Assembly: GCA_910587195.1 (NCBI GenBank)
Contig: CAJUKL010000035.1
Coordinates: 1-25,802 of the forward strand
Origin: an uncultured Clostridia bacterium
GTDB lineage: Bacteria > Bacillota > Clostridia > Lachnospirales > Anaerotignaceae
Direction of reading: 5' to 3'
DNA length: 25,802 nucleotides
A program made the position numbers and the translations under genes. The notes below the pieces were generated by a model. It was given only the letters and a program-made list of their open reading frames with translations, was not told where the DNA came from and searched no databases. Below, one piece after another: positions 1-6,639 of the stretch; within the stretch, counting starts at the first letter, position 1, and each line of letters starts with the position of its first letter.

Positions 1-119
1 TTTAACCTCTGGTGACCCGTTGTCGTTCAACTACAATTACTGTTCAACTCCAACACACAGCAGCAAAACGAAGTTTTGCACAAAAGTTCTTTGCTTACTT
101 TCTTTCAAGAAAGTAAGTG
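1..119 (+). repeat. Hairpin-chain repeat copy R1 (left end cut by window)
   Basis: Copy of the dispersed modular repeat, here called 'forward', meaning its terminal hairpin H1 is on the right. Visible modules are the 'GTTGTCGTT' linker (about 19-27), hairpin H2 (GCAAAAC-gaa-GTTTTGC, 63-79), the spacer CACAAAAGTTCTTTG, and H1 (arms CTTACTTTCTT and AAGAAAGTAAG, 94-117). H1 overlaps the last codons and stop of the minus-strand gene at 95-541. The copy probably continues beyond the window start. Confidence 0.85.
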
Positions 120-541
120 TTTGCTAGTGTTAATGTAAGTAGTAAACCTGTCATGCGAGTTGTATGGTCAAACTGTATGGGAGCAGAGGCTTGGTCTGCA
201 CCCATTGCTTGTAAAGTCTGTTCTTTATTTGCTAAAAGATAAGAAACATCTTGCCCAACATTTTGAATAGACTGCAAAAAAAGTAAGGCTTGTATCATAT
301 TCTCCATTTGTTGTTTGCCACTTTCGTTTGTAAATGCTTTCATTGCACGCAATAACGTAACTTCACGGGGCGGATGTTCCATCACATCACTTTGTCTTGC
401 CTGCGCTGTAGCATGGAGTTTTTGAATATATTTTTTTTGTAATGTTTCCCGTAAAGTATTCATTATTTGAGAAAAATCATTTCCTAAACCATTCTGATTT
501 CCTAACAACTGACTTAATTCGTAAATATCATTCTTTTCCAT
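95..541 (-). CDS. Small helical protein of unknown function, downstream of the split subtilase
   Basis: This is a 148-residue protein with no signal peptide or membrane segment. I do not recognise a named family. It looks mostly helical and begins with a short 'ELSQLLGNQ' segment. Near residues 80-110 it carries the pattern LLRAMKAF...K..MENMIQALLFL, which resembles the C-terminal motif of the two small proteins at 5176-5643 and 5640-5915 (LLQAIRPYL...K..IDFVVKAM and ALLAAMEES...K..FQNAIKML). The start is set at the ATG at 541 because GAGGG lies just upstream; a TTG 21 bp earlier has no such site. It follows the subtilase fragment by about 25 bp in the same direction, so the two were probably co-transcribed. 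Its last residues (YFLERK) and its TAA stop are encoded by repeat hairpin H1, so its native C-terminus may have been replaced. Existence is likely; function is unknown. Confidence 0.7.
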   Translation of the reverse strand: MEKNDIYELSQLLGNQNGLGNDFSQIMNTLRETLQKKYIQKLHATAQARQSDVMEHPPREVTLLRAMKAFTNESGKQQMENMIQALLFLQSIQNVGQDVSYLLANKEQTLQAMGADQASAPIQFDHTTRMTGLLLTLTLANTYFLERK

Positions 542-565
542 AGCATCCCTCTTTTCTATCAAATA

Positions 566-1285
566 TCATGCAAGACAAGCGTTTAGGTTTAACAATCCCT
601 TTTCTTTACCGTATTGTGAGGATAATATCATATGACGTTTAATCTGGTCAGGAGAAAGATAAGGATATTTTTCTAAAAGTAAGGCAACAGCACCGCTTAC
701 CATAGGCGTTGCCATAGAGGTACCACTCATTTTAATATAATATTTTTCTACAATTTTAGCACTGTCCCTGTTTTGTAAGTCAAAATCATAATCAGGGGAC
801 AAGGTAGAAACAATATTTTCTCCTGGTGCCCAAATATCAGGCAAAAACATCATATTTCGGCGAAAAAAAAGAGGAGAGTTTTGTGCTTGATAAAAAAAAC
901 GTCTATCCTCCCAAGCACCTACTGTAATAATGCGTGGGCTAATCGCAGGAGAAGGTTGAAAATGCCTTCTACTATCTGGATTTCCCGCAGCAGCAACAAC
1001 AGTGATTCCTTTGCTCCATAGTCTGTTGACAGCTTCCATCAAGGGAACGTTAATTTTTCTGTCATTGGTGCCTATGGAGAGATTTACCACTTTTATATTA
1101 TATTTCGTTGCATTGTCCATTATCCATCTTAAACCAGAAATGGCTTGTGCAGAATTTCCTTGCCCGTATCTATCTAATATTTTGACTGCAATAATATGAC
1201 TTTCGGGAGCAATTCCTTGATATTTTCCACCAGAGGCATAACCATTTCCACAAACAATGCCCGTGACATGTGTCACGGGCATCAT
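566..1285 (-). pseudogene. Subtilisin-like serine protease (S8), C-terminal fragment
   Basis: C-terminal three quarters of a peptidase S8 protease. The family uses an Asp/His/Ser triad to hydrolyse peptide bonds. Visible here are VTGIVCGNG, which normally follows the HGTH active-site motif, the oxyanion region 'VVAAAGNPDS', and the nucleophile motif GTSMATP. The Asp motif and HGTH are missing because they lie 3.6 kb away at 4855-5043. Native sequence starts at about 1273; the few codons before it (MMPVTH) come from the inserted DNA, and no ribosome-binding site precedes the ATG at 1285. Joined to the N-terminal part it would give about 296 residues with no signal peptide, similar in size to short cytoplasmic AprX-like subtilases. 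As it stands this fragment cannot be an active protease. Confidence 0.88.
1257..1282. repeat. Perfect 26-bp palindrome at the left insertion junction
   Basis: Arms ATGCCCGTGACA (1257-1268) and TGTCACGGGCAT (1271-1282) are exact reverse complements around a 2-base centre. The left arm is subtilase coding sequence and the right arm is the edge of the inserted DNA. On the plus strand a run of seven T follows (1285-1291), so it would look like an intrinsic terminator in that direction, but no plus-strand gene leads into it. Confidence 0.8.
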
Positions 1286-1289
1286 TTTT

Positions 1290-1970
1290 TTATAATATTT
1301 GATTTACTTTAAAAATTAAGTGCATTGTTTTTTGGGAATTTAAAAGGTGCGTTTCAATCGCTGCTTTTAATTCTTGGGGGTCTTGCTTTAAGATTGCATC
1401 AAATATTGCTTGATGTTCCTCAACACATTCTATATTGCGTATTTGAGATTGCTGCATATAAGCATAACTGGAATACATGAAAGGGTTAAGATTGCGAAAT
1501 GTTTCAATTACTTTTTGATTGCCGCTGCCTGTTAAATATAATTCATGAAAAGAGCTGTCAAAGCTGTAGTAAGTGCTGCTTTTTTGTGGGTCGTCCTCTG
1601 TAATAGTTTGTAAAAAAGCACTGTGTTCTTCTATATTTTTGCGCATTTGTTCTTGTAATATTTTGTTGTAACTAAAAGTAGAGAGAATATCTTTCATAAA
1701 ATATAAGTCCATCATTAAACGCATATCAAAAATTTCGTCCAGTTCTTCAATCGAAACATGGCGTACACTCATTCCCTTATTGGGGACACTAATTACCATA
1801 TGATCAGAGATTAAGCGATTTAGGGCCTGTTTTACAGGGGTATCACTTACTTCATATTTTCTGCTTAATTCTTTTACATTAATTTTTTGTCCGGGAAAAA
1901 GTACCTTATTGCCAATATCTTCTTTAATGTTTAAATAAATTTGATCTACAAGGGTTATTTTTTTACTCAT
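1290..1970 (-). CDS. GntR family transcriptional regulator (FCD/FadR-type)
   Basis: A 226-residue DNA-binding regulator. The N-terminal winged helix (about residues 5-70) shows the GntR pattern: LVDQIYLNIKEDIGNKVLFPG, KINVKELSRKYEVSDTPVKQAL and a short wing near 'PNKGMSVRHV'. The all-helical C-terminal part (about 75-220) contains 'EIFDMRLMMDL', two conserved His (in 'FHELYL' and 'EHQAIFDAI') and 'AAIETHL', as in FCD ligand-binding domains, which often bind a metal and a small carboxylate. The start at 1970 is chosen because AAGGAG sits 8 bp upstream; an upstream ATG at 2048 would add 26 residues but lacks such a site. The gene is alone, with no adjacent catabolic operon, so its target may be its own promoter or elsewhere in the genome. 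It lies inside the DNA that splits the subtilase. Confidence 0.85.
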   Translation of the reverse strand: MSKKITLVDQIYLNIKEDIGNKVLFPGQKINVKELSRKYEVSDTPVKQALNRLISDHMVISVPNKGMSVRHVSIEELDEIFDMRLMMDLYFMKDILSTFSYNKILQEQMRKNIEEHSAFLQTITEDDPQKSSTYYSFDSSFHELYLTGSGNQKVIETFRNLNPFMYSSYAYMQQSQIRNIECVEEHQAIFDAILKQDPQELKAAIETHLLNSQKTMHLIFKVNQIL

Positions 1971-2056
1971 ATAAACGCTCCTTAACTGTTTGTTCTTTTG
2001 TGGCAAAATAGGAATTTTATGTAGATTTTTACTTTCTATATTTAACAAAATAGAAA

Positions 2057-2102
2057 ATCATATTTATGATAAAAGCGTATCACGACAAATAAAACTTGTC
2101 AA
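2057..2102 (-). promoter_or_regulatory. Promoter and candidate operator of the GntR gene
   Basis: Minus-strand TTGACA (2097-2102), a 17-bp spacer, then TACGCT (2074-2079). Just downstream of the -10 is a perfect inverted repeat, ATCATA-TT-TATGAT (2057-2070), a plausible autoregulatory operator. Its AT-rich composition limits certainty. Confidence 0.5.
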
Positions 2103-2193
2103 TATGTTAAGCGAAAAAAGTCACATATTTTTTTATATTTTAGCAAAAAAATTGTTCAAAATGATATATTATGTAGAGTTAATAGGTTTTTCA

Positions 2194-2228
2194 TAAAAAA
2201 ACGGTGCTTTTTCTTTTTAAAAAGCACC
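2194..2228 (-). terminator. Intrinsic terminator of the secreted-protein gene
   Basis: On the minus strand, GGTGCTTTTT...AAAAAGCACC forms a hairpin (2203-2228) followed by GTTTTTTT. It lies 70 bp downstream of the stop of the gene at 2299-3531. Confidence 0.8.
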
Positions 2229-2298
2229 AATAAATCCAAAAAAAAGATTTTTTTAAGCAGATAATAGAATATATTTTTTAAAAAAGAATTTTTTTCTT

Positions 2299-3531
2299 TT
2301 ATTGATAATCGTTTCCTGCTAAATAGCGATAAAATGCATCGTCACACCACAAAGTTTTTTGTATGACATGAACAAAAGAATTCGTAATATCTAATTCTTG
2401 TTTTACTTTTTCTGCATCTTGTTCCAAGCAAAAAGAATGGATACTATATTCCCCATTTGTGACGATATTGTCTGTTATTTTTCTGTAATTGCCTGCCATT
2501 GTGCTAGAAGAAGTATAGAGCGGTTGCCACCATGAGCCATAAAGAAGCCCTTCTGCATCTGCATTTTCGCCGCTTTTTTTCGCATAAGTCAAAATTAAAT
2601 TGTCAAACTTTGTTTTGTCTGAAGCAGAACGAAATTCTAATGCTAAATCATATTCTACTGCATAAACTAAATAAAAATCATCTTTATATTGTCTGACTTC
2701 ATATCTTGGTTCTGGTTCTGGTACGGGACCCCAATCAAGAAGATATTCATAAACAGAAATTTTAGGTTCTAACTGCACTTTTGCCACAATACCTTCACTT
2801 TGCAGCAGCCCTATGATTTGATTTGCGTGTTTAATGTCATCATGCCCATAACGCAAGGTTAATTCCGGAATAAAACGAGCATCATAACTTTCTTTTTTTA
2901 GATTATAACCAGTTGTTACTTTATTTTGCACTGCTTGGCTGCCGATTTGGTCTAAAGTTTCATCGCTAAAAATTTCAAAAGAGTTCCACATATTATTTAA
3001 CTTTCCATAAATATCGGCATCATTGGAATAGCCCAAAAAATTTCTGCCTTGTCCAGTAGCATCTGCAACGGCTGTTAAAACACGCAATGCTTGCGCCTTG
3101 GAAATACTTGTATTGGTTAAATCTTTTGCATCTATCAAGCCTGTTGTCAGCGCGCAAGCGGCATATTTTGCTGTTATTTCATCCAAAGAAAAAAATTTAA
3201 TGTTATGGTCTGCCAATATTTTAGAATATTTTTCTTCTGGAAAGGTCAAAGCTAATTCTTCCATGCCAGAAGCCTGCATGATAGGCTGTAAAAGTTGCAA
3301 CATACCCGTATTGGTATTTTCATAGGAAAGTTCCATGCCACTTATTTTTTCCAACATAGCACAAAACTCTTGTGCGGAAACGGTGTCAGAAACATTAGAT
3401 ATTTCAAAATAAGAATTAAGATACTGCATATTTTCAGAGGTGCTTGCAGTATTAGCAGCAAATGCTGGTATTGCTTGAAAAATCATTGTGCCCGCTAATA
3501 AAAAAGCGGAAATTGCCTTTTTAAATTTCAT
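2299..3531 (-). CDS. Secreted protein of unknown function with an SLH-like N-terminal part
   Basis: A 410-residue exported protein. The signal peptide is clear: positive start MKFKKAIS, hydrophobic core AFLLAGTMIFQAIPAFA, and probable cleavage after AFA near residue 25. Residues of about 35-160 contain helical segments reminiscent of S-layer homology repeats (SAQEFCAMLEKISG, and ITAKYAACALTTGLI followed by 'SISKAQALRVLTAVAD'), but a full SLH signature is not evident. The rest (about 160-410) has no motif I recognise, apart from a Pro/Glu stretch 'VPEPEPRYEV'. The start at 3531 is fixed by AAGGGGGA just upstream and by a promoter whose -10 (3613-3618) lies at the only alternative upstream ATG (3621). 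It has its own promoter and terminator, so it is monocistronic. Export is well supported; function is unknown. Confidence 0.75.
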   Translation of the reverse strand: MKFKKAISAFLLAGTMIFQAIPAFAANTASTSENMQYLNSYFEISNVSDTVSAQEFCAMLEKISGMELSYENTNTGMLQLLQPIMQASGMEELALTFPEEKYSKILADHNIKFFSLDEITAKYAACALTTGLIDAKDLTNTSISKAQALRVLTAVADATGQGRNFLGYSNDADIYGKLNNMWNSFEIFSDETLDQIGSQAVQNKVTTGYNLKKESYDARFIPELTLRYGHDDIKHANQIIGLLQSEGIVAKVQLEPKISVYEYLLDWGPVPEPEPRYEVRQYKDDFYLVYAVEYDLALEFRSASDKTKFDNLILTYAKKSGENADAEGLLYGSWWQPLYTSSSTMAGNYRKITDNIVTNGEYSIHSFCLEQDAEKVKQELDITNSFVHVIQKTLWCDDAFYRYLAGNDYQ

Positions 3532-3612
3532 AAAAAATCCCCCTTTATTATATGGAACCTTAGTGCAAAACAACTGTTTTAAAAAACATCGTTTTGAGGT
3601 TTTGATACAAAT

Positions 3613-3641
3613 ATGATACACAGTTTCTATTTATTTGTCAA
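3613..3641 (-). promoter_or_regulatory. Sigma-A-type promoter of the secreted-protein gene
   Basis: Minus-strand TTGACA (3636-3641), 17-bp spacer, TATCAT (3613-3618). It excludes the longer reading of the gene that would begin at 3621. Confidence 0.7.
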
Positions 3642-3686
3642 AACATTCCGAAAAATAACCAAAAAATAACAAAAAAGGAGAAAAAA

Positions 3687-4595
3687 ATGAGAAAAAAAGT
3701 TGCAATTTATTGTCGGTTATCCGCAGAAGATAAAGAAAAAGAAAGTATACAAAATCAAATCTTATTATTAAAGGATTATGCTACAGAAAAAGGATTTTTG
3801 ATACACCATATCTATGTTGATGAACATTATTCTGGTATGAATAAAAATAGACCTGCTTTTCAGGCAATGTTAAAAGATGCACAAAAAGGATTTTTTAATA
3901 TTATATTATGTAAAACACAATCCCGCTTGACAAGAGATAGAGAAGTATTTGAAACATATGTTCATGAATTATTTCCTTTGTGGGGTATTCAATTTATTAG
4001 TGTTGTCGACAACATGGATAGTAATTGTAAAGAAAATAAAAAGGTAAGGCAAATGAATGCTCTTATCAATGAATGGTATTGTGAAGATTTATCTGAAAAC
4101 ATCAAAGCAGTTTTAAAAAGAAAGCGAAAAGATGGGCAATTTGTAGGAGCTTTTACTTGCTATGGTTATCAAAAATCGAAAGAAGATAAGCACAAGTTAG
4201 TAGTAGATACAGAAGCAGCAGAAGTTGTAAAAAAAATCTTTGATGCTTTTTTAAAGGGCTACTCTTGTAAAGAAATTGCAGACAAATTAACACAGCAAAA
4301 AATTTTAACACCAACGGAATATAAAAGAGCAAAGGGAATTACATTTCAAAATCCCAATGCCAAACAAAATGCAGGTTGGTCTTACAACACCATTAAAAAA
4401 ATATTGACAAATGAATATTATATTGGTTCTTTAGTACAGGGAAAAGAACAAACCATAAATTATAAATGCAAAAAAAGAATACTTACCGACAAAAAAGATT
4501 GGATTGTCATTAAAAACAATCATCAAGCTATTGTAGAAGAAGAAATATTTTTTATGGTACAAAAAAAATTTCAAAAAAAGCGAAAAAAACAGTAA
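3687..4595 (+). CDS. Serine site-specific recombinase, truncated after the recombinase domain
   Basis: A 302-residue member of the large serine recombinase (resolvase/invertase) family, which cuts and rejoins DNA through a phosphoserine link. The catalytic N-terminal domain (about 1-145) has YCRLS with Ser12 as nucleophile and Arg10, plus 'KTQSRLTRD'. The 'Recombinase' domain (about 150-290) has FVGAFTCYGY, the helix 'AAEVVKKIFDAFLKGYS', and 'WSYNTIKKILTNEYYIGSL'. The zinc-ribbon and coiled-coil segments that usually follow (full length about 500) are absent. The TAA stop at 4593-4595 falls where repeat copy R2 begins (AAAACCTTG from 4594), so truncation at the repeat junction is the simplest reading. 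The start has AAGGAG 7 bp upstream. It is probably inactive or impaired, and is the best candidate for having once mobilised the surrounding insert. Confidence 0.85.
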   Translation: MRKKVAIYCRLSAEDKEKESIQNQILLLKDYATEKGFLIHHIYVDEHYSGMNKNRPAFQAMLKDAQKGFFNIILCKTQSRLTRDREVFETYVHELFPLWGIQFISVVDNMDSNCKENKKVRQMNALINEWYCEDLSENIKAVLKRKRKDGQFVGAFTCYGYQKSKEDKHKLVVDTEAAEVVKKIFDAFLKGYSCKEIADKLTQQKILTPTEYKRAKGITFQNPNAKQNAGWSYNTIKKILTNEYYIGSLVQGKEQTINYKCKKRILTDKKDWIVIKNNHQAIVEEEIFFMVQKKFQKKRKKQ

Positions 4596-4854
4596 AACCT
4601 TGGGTGCTGTTCAGTCTATATTTCACTCTGGTTGGGTTCCGTGGTCGTTTCACTGAAAACTCCTACAAGCTTTTTGAAAAAAGTTGGACAAAAAACTTTA
4701 TCTTTTGTACACAAAACAAAATGAATTTTTTAACCATTGGTGCTCTGTTGTCGTTCCACTGAAGTAACCACTCCACTTCAACGCACAGCGGCAAAACGAA
4801 GTTTTGCACAAAAGTTCGTTGCTACCTTTCTTTCAAGAAAGGTAGCAACGGAGG
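4594..4854 (+). repeat. Hairpin-chain repeat copy R2
   Basis: Forward copy starting AAAACCTTG at the recombinase stop. It contains H4 (CAAGCTTTTT / AAAAAAGTTGG, about 4659-4683), the GTTGTCGTT linker, H2 (GCAAAAC-gaa-GTTTTGC, 4791-4807) and an unusually long H1. The H1 arms are CGTTGCTACCTTTCTT (4817-4832) and AAGAAAGGTAGCAACG (4835-4850), 16 perfect base pairs compared with 11 in other copies. H1 ends four bases before the right junction of the insertion. Confidence 0.85.
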
Positions 4855-5043
4855 ATGTGTTCCGTGTCCGTTGTCGTCGTAGGGAGAAAGTCTATTTTCT
4901 ACAAAATCACGAAAGGCAACAATTCTGTTATATGGTAAAATAAAATCATCTACAGGGGAAATACCGGTATCTAAAATGGCAATACCGATATTTCTTCCCT
5001 TATAGGCTATATTATCTTTTTTTAGCATTTCTGTTTTGGGCAT
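4822..5043 (-). pseudogene. Subtilisin-like serine protease (S8), N-terminal fragment
   Basis: N-terminal part of the protease whose remainder is at 566-1273. It carries the catalytic Asp motif 'IAILDTGI' and the catalytic His motif 'DDNGHGTH'. Native sequence stops at 4855; the last ten codons (PPLLPFLKER) and the stop are read from the insertion edge and from hairpin H1 of repeat R2. The ATG at 5043 is preceded by AAGGAG and lacks a signal peptide. It is divergent from the gene at 5176. The catalytic Ser and most of the fold are missing, so this fragment cannot be active alone. Confidence 0.85.
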
Positions 5044-5175
5044 ATAGAAAACTCCTTTTTTTTCTTTCTATATAGAATATGAAATAAGAGTTTTTTTGGG
5101 AATTGTTTTTCAGTTATTTTTTTAAAGGACATAGCATACTATAAAAAGAAGGGAATAGAAGAAAAGGGGGATACC

Positions 5176-5643
5176 ATGGAAACAGAAATGGAAAAAATTA
5201 AGCTGCTTTCTCAACTTATGGGACAGGATATTCCAAAGGAATCGGAACTGTTAAAGATGATGGAAACAGCAAAAAAAATGCAAAAATTTTTTCATACAGA
5301 AGAAACAGAACATAAAATGCCAATAAGCACCAAAGAGGATACAACACTTTTTGCAAGAACAAAAGAAGAAAATATGATATATGCTTCTATTCCCTTTTTA
5401 GACAAAGAATATCAAAAATATCTATATGTTATTGTAAGGGTATTGGAAATGAAAAGAGTATTAGAGGGAAATGAGCTGCTTGAAGTAAGGAGCCGCACAA
5501 AAGATGACCCCAAAAAAAGAAGAAAAAATTTATTACAAGCCATTCGACCCTATTTAACAGGAGAAGAAAAACAAAAAATTGACTTTGTTGTAAAAGCAAT
5601 GGATATTAAAAATATTATGGAGTGGAAGGAAGAAATGACATGA
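5176..5643 (+). CDS. Small helical protein of unknown function (first gene of a two-gene operon)
   Basis: A 155-residue soluble, charged protein starting MEKIKLLSQLMGQ after a short leader, with AAGGGGG upstream of the ATG at 5176. Residues of about 112-150 hold the motif RRKNLLQAIRPYL, then EEKQKIDFVVKAMDIKNIM. From memory this resembles a class of short uncharacterised clostridial proteins ending in LL.A..PYL...K...ID.....; no domain name is assigned. The gene at 95-541 looks like a diverged relative (LLRAMKAF, ENMIQALLFL), and so does the next gene. It is divergent from the subtilase N-terminal fragment across 132 bp, in which both strands show a CATANNNTA element (5135-5143 on plus; about 5083-5091 on minus). 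That pattern can be a sporulation (sigma-E/K) -10, but no convincing -35 is seen. Confidence 0.75.
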   Translation: METEMEKIKLLSQLMGQDIPKESELLKMMETAKKMQKFFHTEETEHKMPISTKEDTTLFARTKEENMIYASIPFLDKEYQKYLYVIVRVLEMKRVLEGNELLEVRSRTKDDPKKRRKNLLQAIRPYLTGEEKQKIDFVVKAMDIKNIMEWKEEMT

Positions 5644-5915
5644 AAGAAACTTTTTTAGAAAGACCAGAGGTGCAAAAATTAGGAGCACAAAAAGTTGCAA
5701 TATTACAAGAATTAGCTGAAAAGGCAAAGGGCAAGCAGCCAATGGAATTATTAGAACTTTTACAAACATATGGTGAAAAACTAACAGGAGGAAATGCGAT
5801 TGCTCCAGCCGAAAGAACAGCTTTATTAGCTGCAATGGAAGAAAGTTTAGAAAAAGAAGAAAAAGCCCAATTTCAGAATGCTATAAAAATGCTAAAAATA
5901 ATGGGAAAACTTTAA
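5640..5915 (+). CDS. Small helical protein of unknown function (second gene of the operon)
   Basis: A 91-residue protein whose ATG (5640-5642) overlaps the TGA of the preceding gene (5641-5643), an arrangement typical of translational coupling. GGAAGGAAG lies just upstream. It has no membrane segment. The C-terminal part reads ERTALLAAMEESLEKEEKA then QFQNAIKMLKIM, a shorter version of the LL.A......K......A+..+ motif seen in its neighbour and in the protein at 95-541. The TAA stop is followed without a gap by hairpin H1 of repeat R3 (5916). The family is not recognised by name. Confidence 0.7.
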   Translation: MKETFLERPEVQKLGAQKVAILQELAEKAKGKQPMELLELLQTYGEKLTGGNAIAPAERTALLAAMEESLEKEEKAQFQNAIKMLKIMGKL

Positions 5916-6195
5916 CTACCTTTCTTGAATTGAAAGAAAGGTAGCAAAGAACTTTTGTGCAAAACTTCGTTTTGCTGCTGTGCTTTGGACTTGAATAGTT
6001 GTTATAGATGAACGACAACGAAGCACCAATTGTCAAGATTTAGATTCTGTTCCGTTCGCAAAAGAAAAAGTTTTTGCTCAAGCTTTTTTCAAAAAGCTTG
6101 TAGGGTTTGGCTTGCAAAACGTCCAGTGGACGTTTGTTCTGCAATGACCAGAATGAAATAGAGACCAAAGTTTTTTACGCTTGCAATCCTGTTTT
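5916..6195 (-). repeat. Hairpin-chain repeat copy R3
   Basis: Reverse copy (H1 on the left). H1 has arms CTACCTTTCTT and AAGAAAGGTAG with an enlarged loop (5916-5944). It is followed by H2 (GCAAAAC-ttc-GTTTTGC, 5959-5975), the ACGACAACG linker, H4 (CAAGCTTTTT / AAAAAGCTTG, 6079-6100), H7 (outer stem TTGCA/TGCAA at 6112-6116 and 6140-6144 around ACGTCCAGTGGACGT), the tail GACCAGAATGAA, and part of H6 (ACGCTTGCAA). It abuts the stop codon of the gene at 5640-5915. Confidence 0.85.
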
Positions 6196-6204
6196 TAAAA
6201 CAAA

Positions 6205-6275
6205 AAAATAGCAAAAACAAATGTTTTTGCATAAAAGTTCTTTGCCTTGCTTTTTTTAAAAAAATAAGTAAGTTT
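6205..6275 (+). repeat. Partial hairpin-chain repeat copy R3b
   Basis: Degenerate forward piece containing only H2 (GCAAAAAC-aaat-GTTTTTGC), the spacer TAAAAGTTCTTTG and a decayed H1 (CTTGCTTTTTTT / AAAAAAATAAG). Its H1 end points at the 3' end of the SRP RNA gene, about 30 bp away. Confidence 0.6.
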
Positions 6276-6303
6276 AAAAAGTTTCCTTATTTTTATATAA
6301 GAA

Positions 6304-6574
6304 ATCCGTGCATCTATTTTCGATATTGCTCCCCATGCGTTACCTTTGTTGTTGGCTCCAACTAAGCTACCTTGCGGCACACAAGAGTGCTTACTTAGTG
6401 CTGCTGCCTTCCGACCCTGACACGGTTCATAAGTTCCTGTTGCACAAGACTCAATCTTCAGCACCAACGCGAAAGGGCAGACCATACAAAGCAAATACCT
6501 CATTTTAGACATCGTCCCCACTATAGCGGATTGTGGGTTACAAGACACCGCTAACGCCCCGACTAGCACGGAAA
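6304..6574 (-). ncRNA. ffs: Signal recognition particle RNA, large Firmicutes type (scRNA / 4.5S-like)
   Basis: RNA core of the signal recognition particle, which with Ffh targets nascent membrane and secreted proteins. On the minus strand the conserved Ffh-binding domain reads GTGTCAGGGTCGGAAGGCAG followed by CAGCACTAAG. The 5' segment CCGTGCTAG...GGGGCGTTAGCGGTG and the 3' segment GATGCACGG pair to close the molecule. The Alu-domain-like 5' part (TGTAACCCACAATCCGCTA, GGGGACGATG) resembles the B. subtilis scRNA. Length is about 270 nt, as in Bacillus and Clostridium rather than the short form of E. coli. The mature ends are estimates. A strong promoter lies 20-55 bp upstream. Confidence 0.95.
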
Positions 6575-6599
6575 TTTTTATTTTATTGTGAACTTTTTT

Positions 6600-6629
6600 A
6601 GTATACCGTATGTTTACGGTATTTGTCAA
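6600..6629 (-). promoter_or_regulatory. ffs promoter with a palindrome filling the -35/-10 spacer
   Basis: Minus-strand TTGACA (6624-6629), 18-bp spacer, TATACT (6600-6605). The spacer and part of the -10 are occupied by a perfect inverted repeat, ATACCGTA (6603-6610) and TACGGTAT (6615-6622), which looks like a repressor operator. The predicted start is about 20 nt upstream of the mature SRP RNA, consistent with 5' processing. Confidence 0.75.
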
Positions 6630-6639
6630 TGGTATTTTT

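Larger units (their letters stand above)
1268..4860. mobile_element. 3.6-kb insertion splitting the subtilase gene, flanked by a 6-bp direct repeat
   Basis: ATGTGT occurs at 1268-1273 and 4855-4860. Removing 1274-4860 rejoins the codons ...GGA CAC GGA ACA CAT | GTC ACG GGC ATT..., which restores GHGTHVTGIVCGNG in frame. The intervening DNA carries a GntR regulator, a secreted protein, a serine recombinase and repeat copy R2. The two ends are not inverted repeats of each other (CACGGGCATC against CCTCCGTTGC), which argues against a simple IS. The 6-bp repeat could be a target-site duplication, a recombination core or chance microhomology. The disruption itself is seen directly; the mechanism is inferred. 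Confidence 0.75.

Noticed and set aside
4737..4943. Plus-strand open frame across the R2 repeat
   Set aside because: It reads through repeat modules and antisense to the subtilase fragment; composition is not protein-like.
5074..5143. Sporulation sigma-factor promoters between the subtilase fragment and the 5176 gene
   Set aside because: CATANNNTA occurs on both strands, but no matching -35 is at the correct spacing and the region is AT-rich. It is mentioned only as weak support.
5622..5642. Upstream GTG start for the 91-residue protein
   Set aside because: The ATG at 5640 forms an ATGA overlap with the previous stop and has a better-placed ribosome-binding site.
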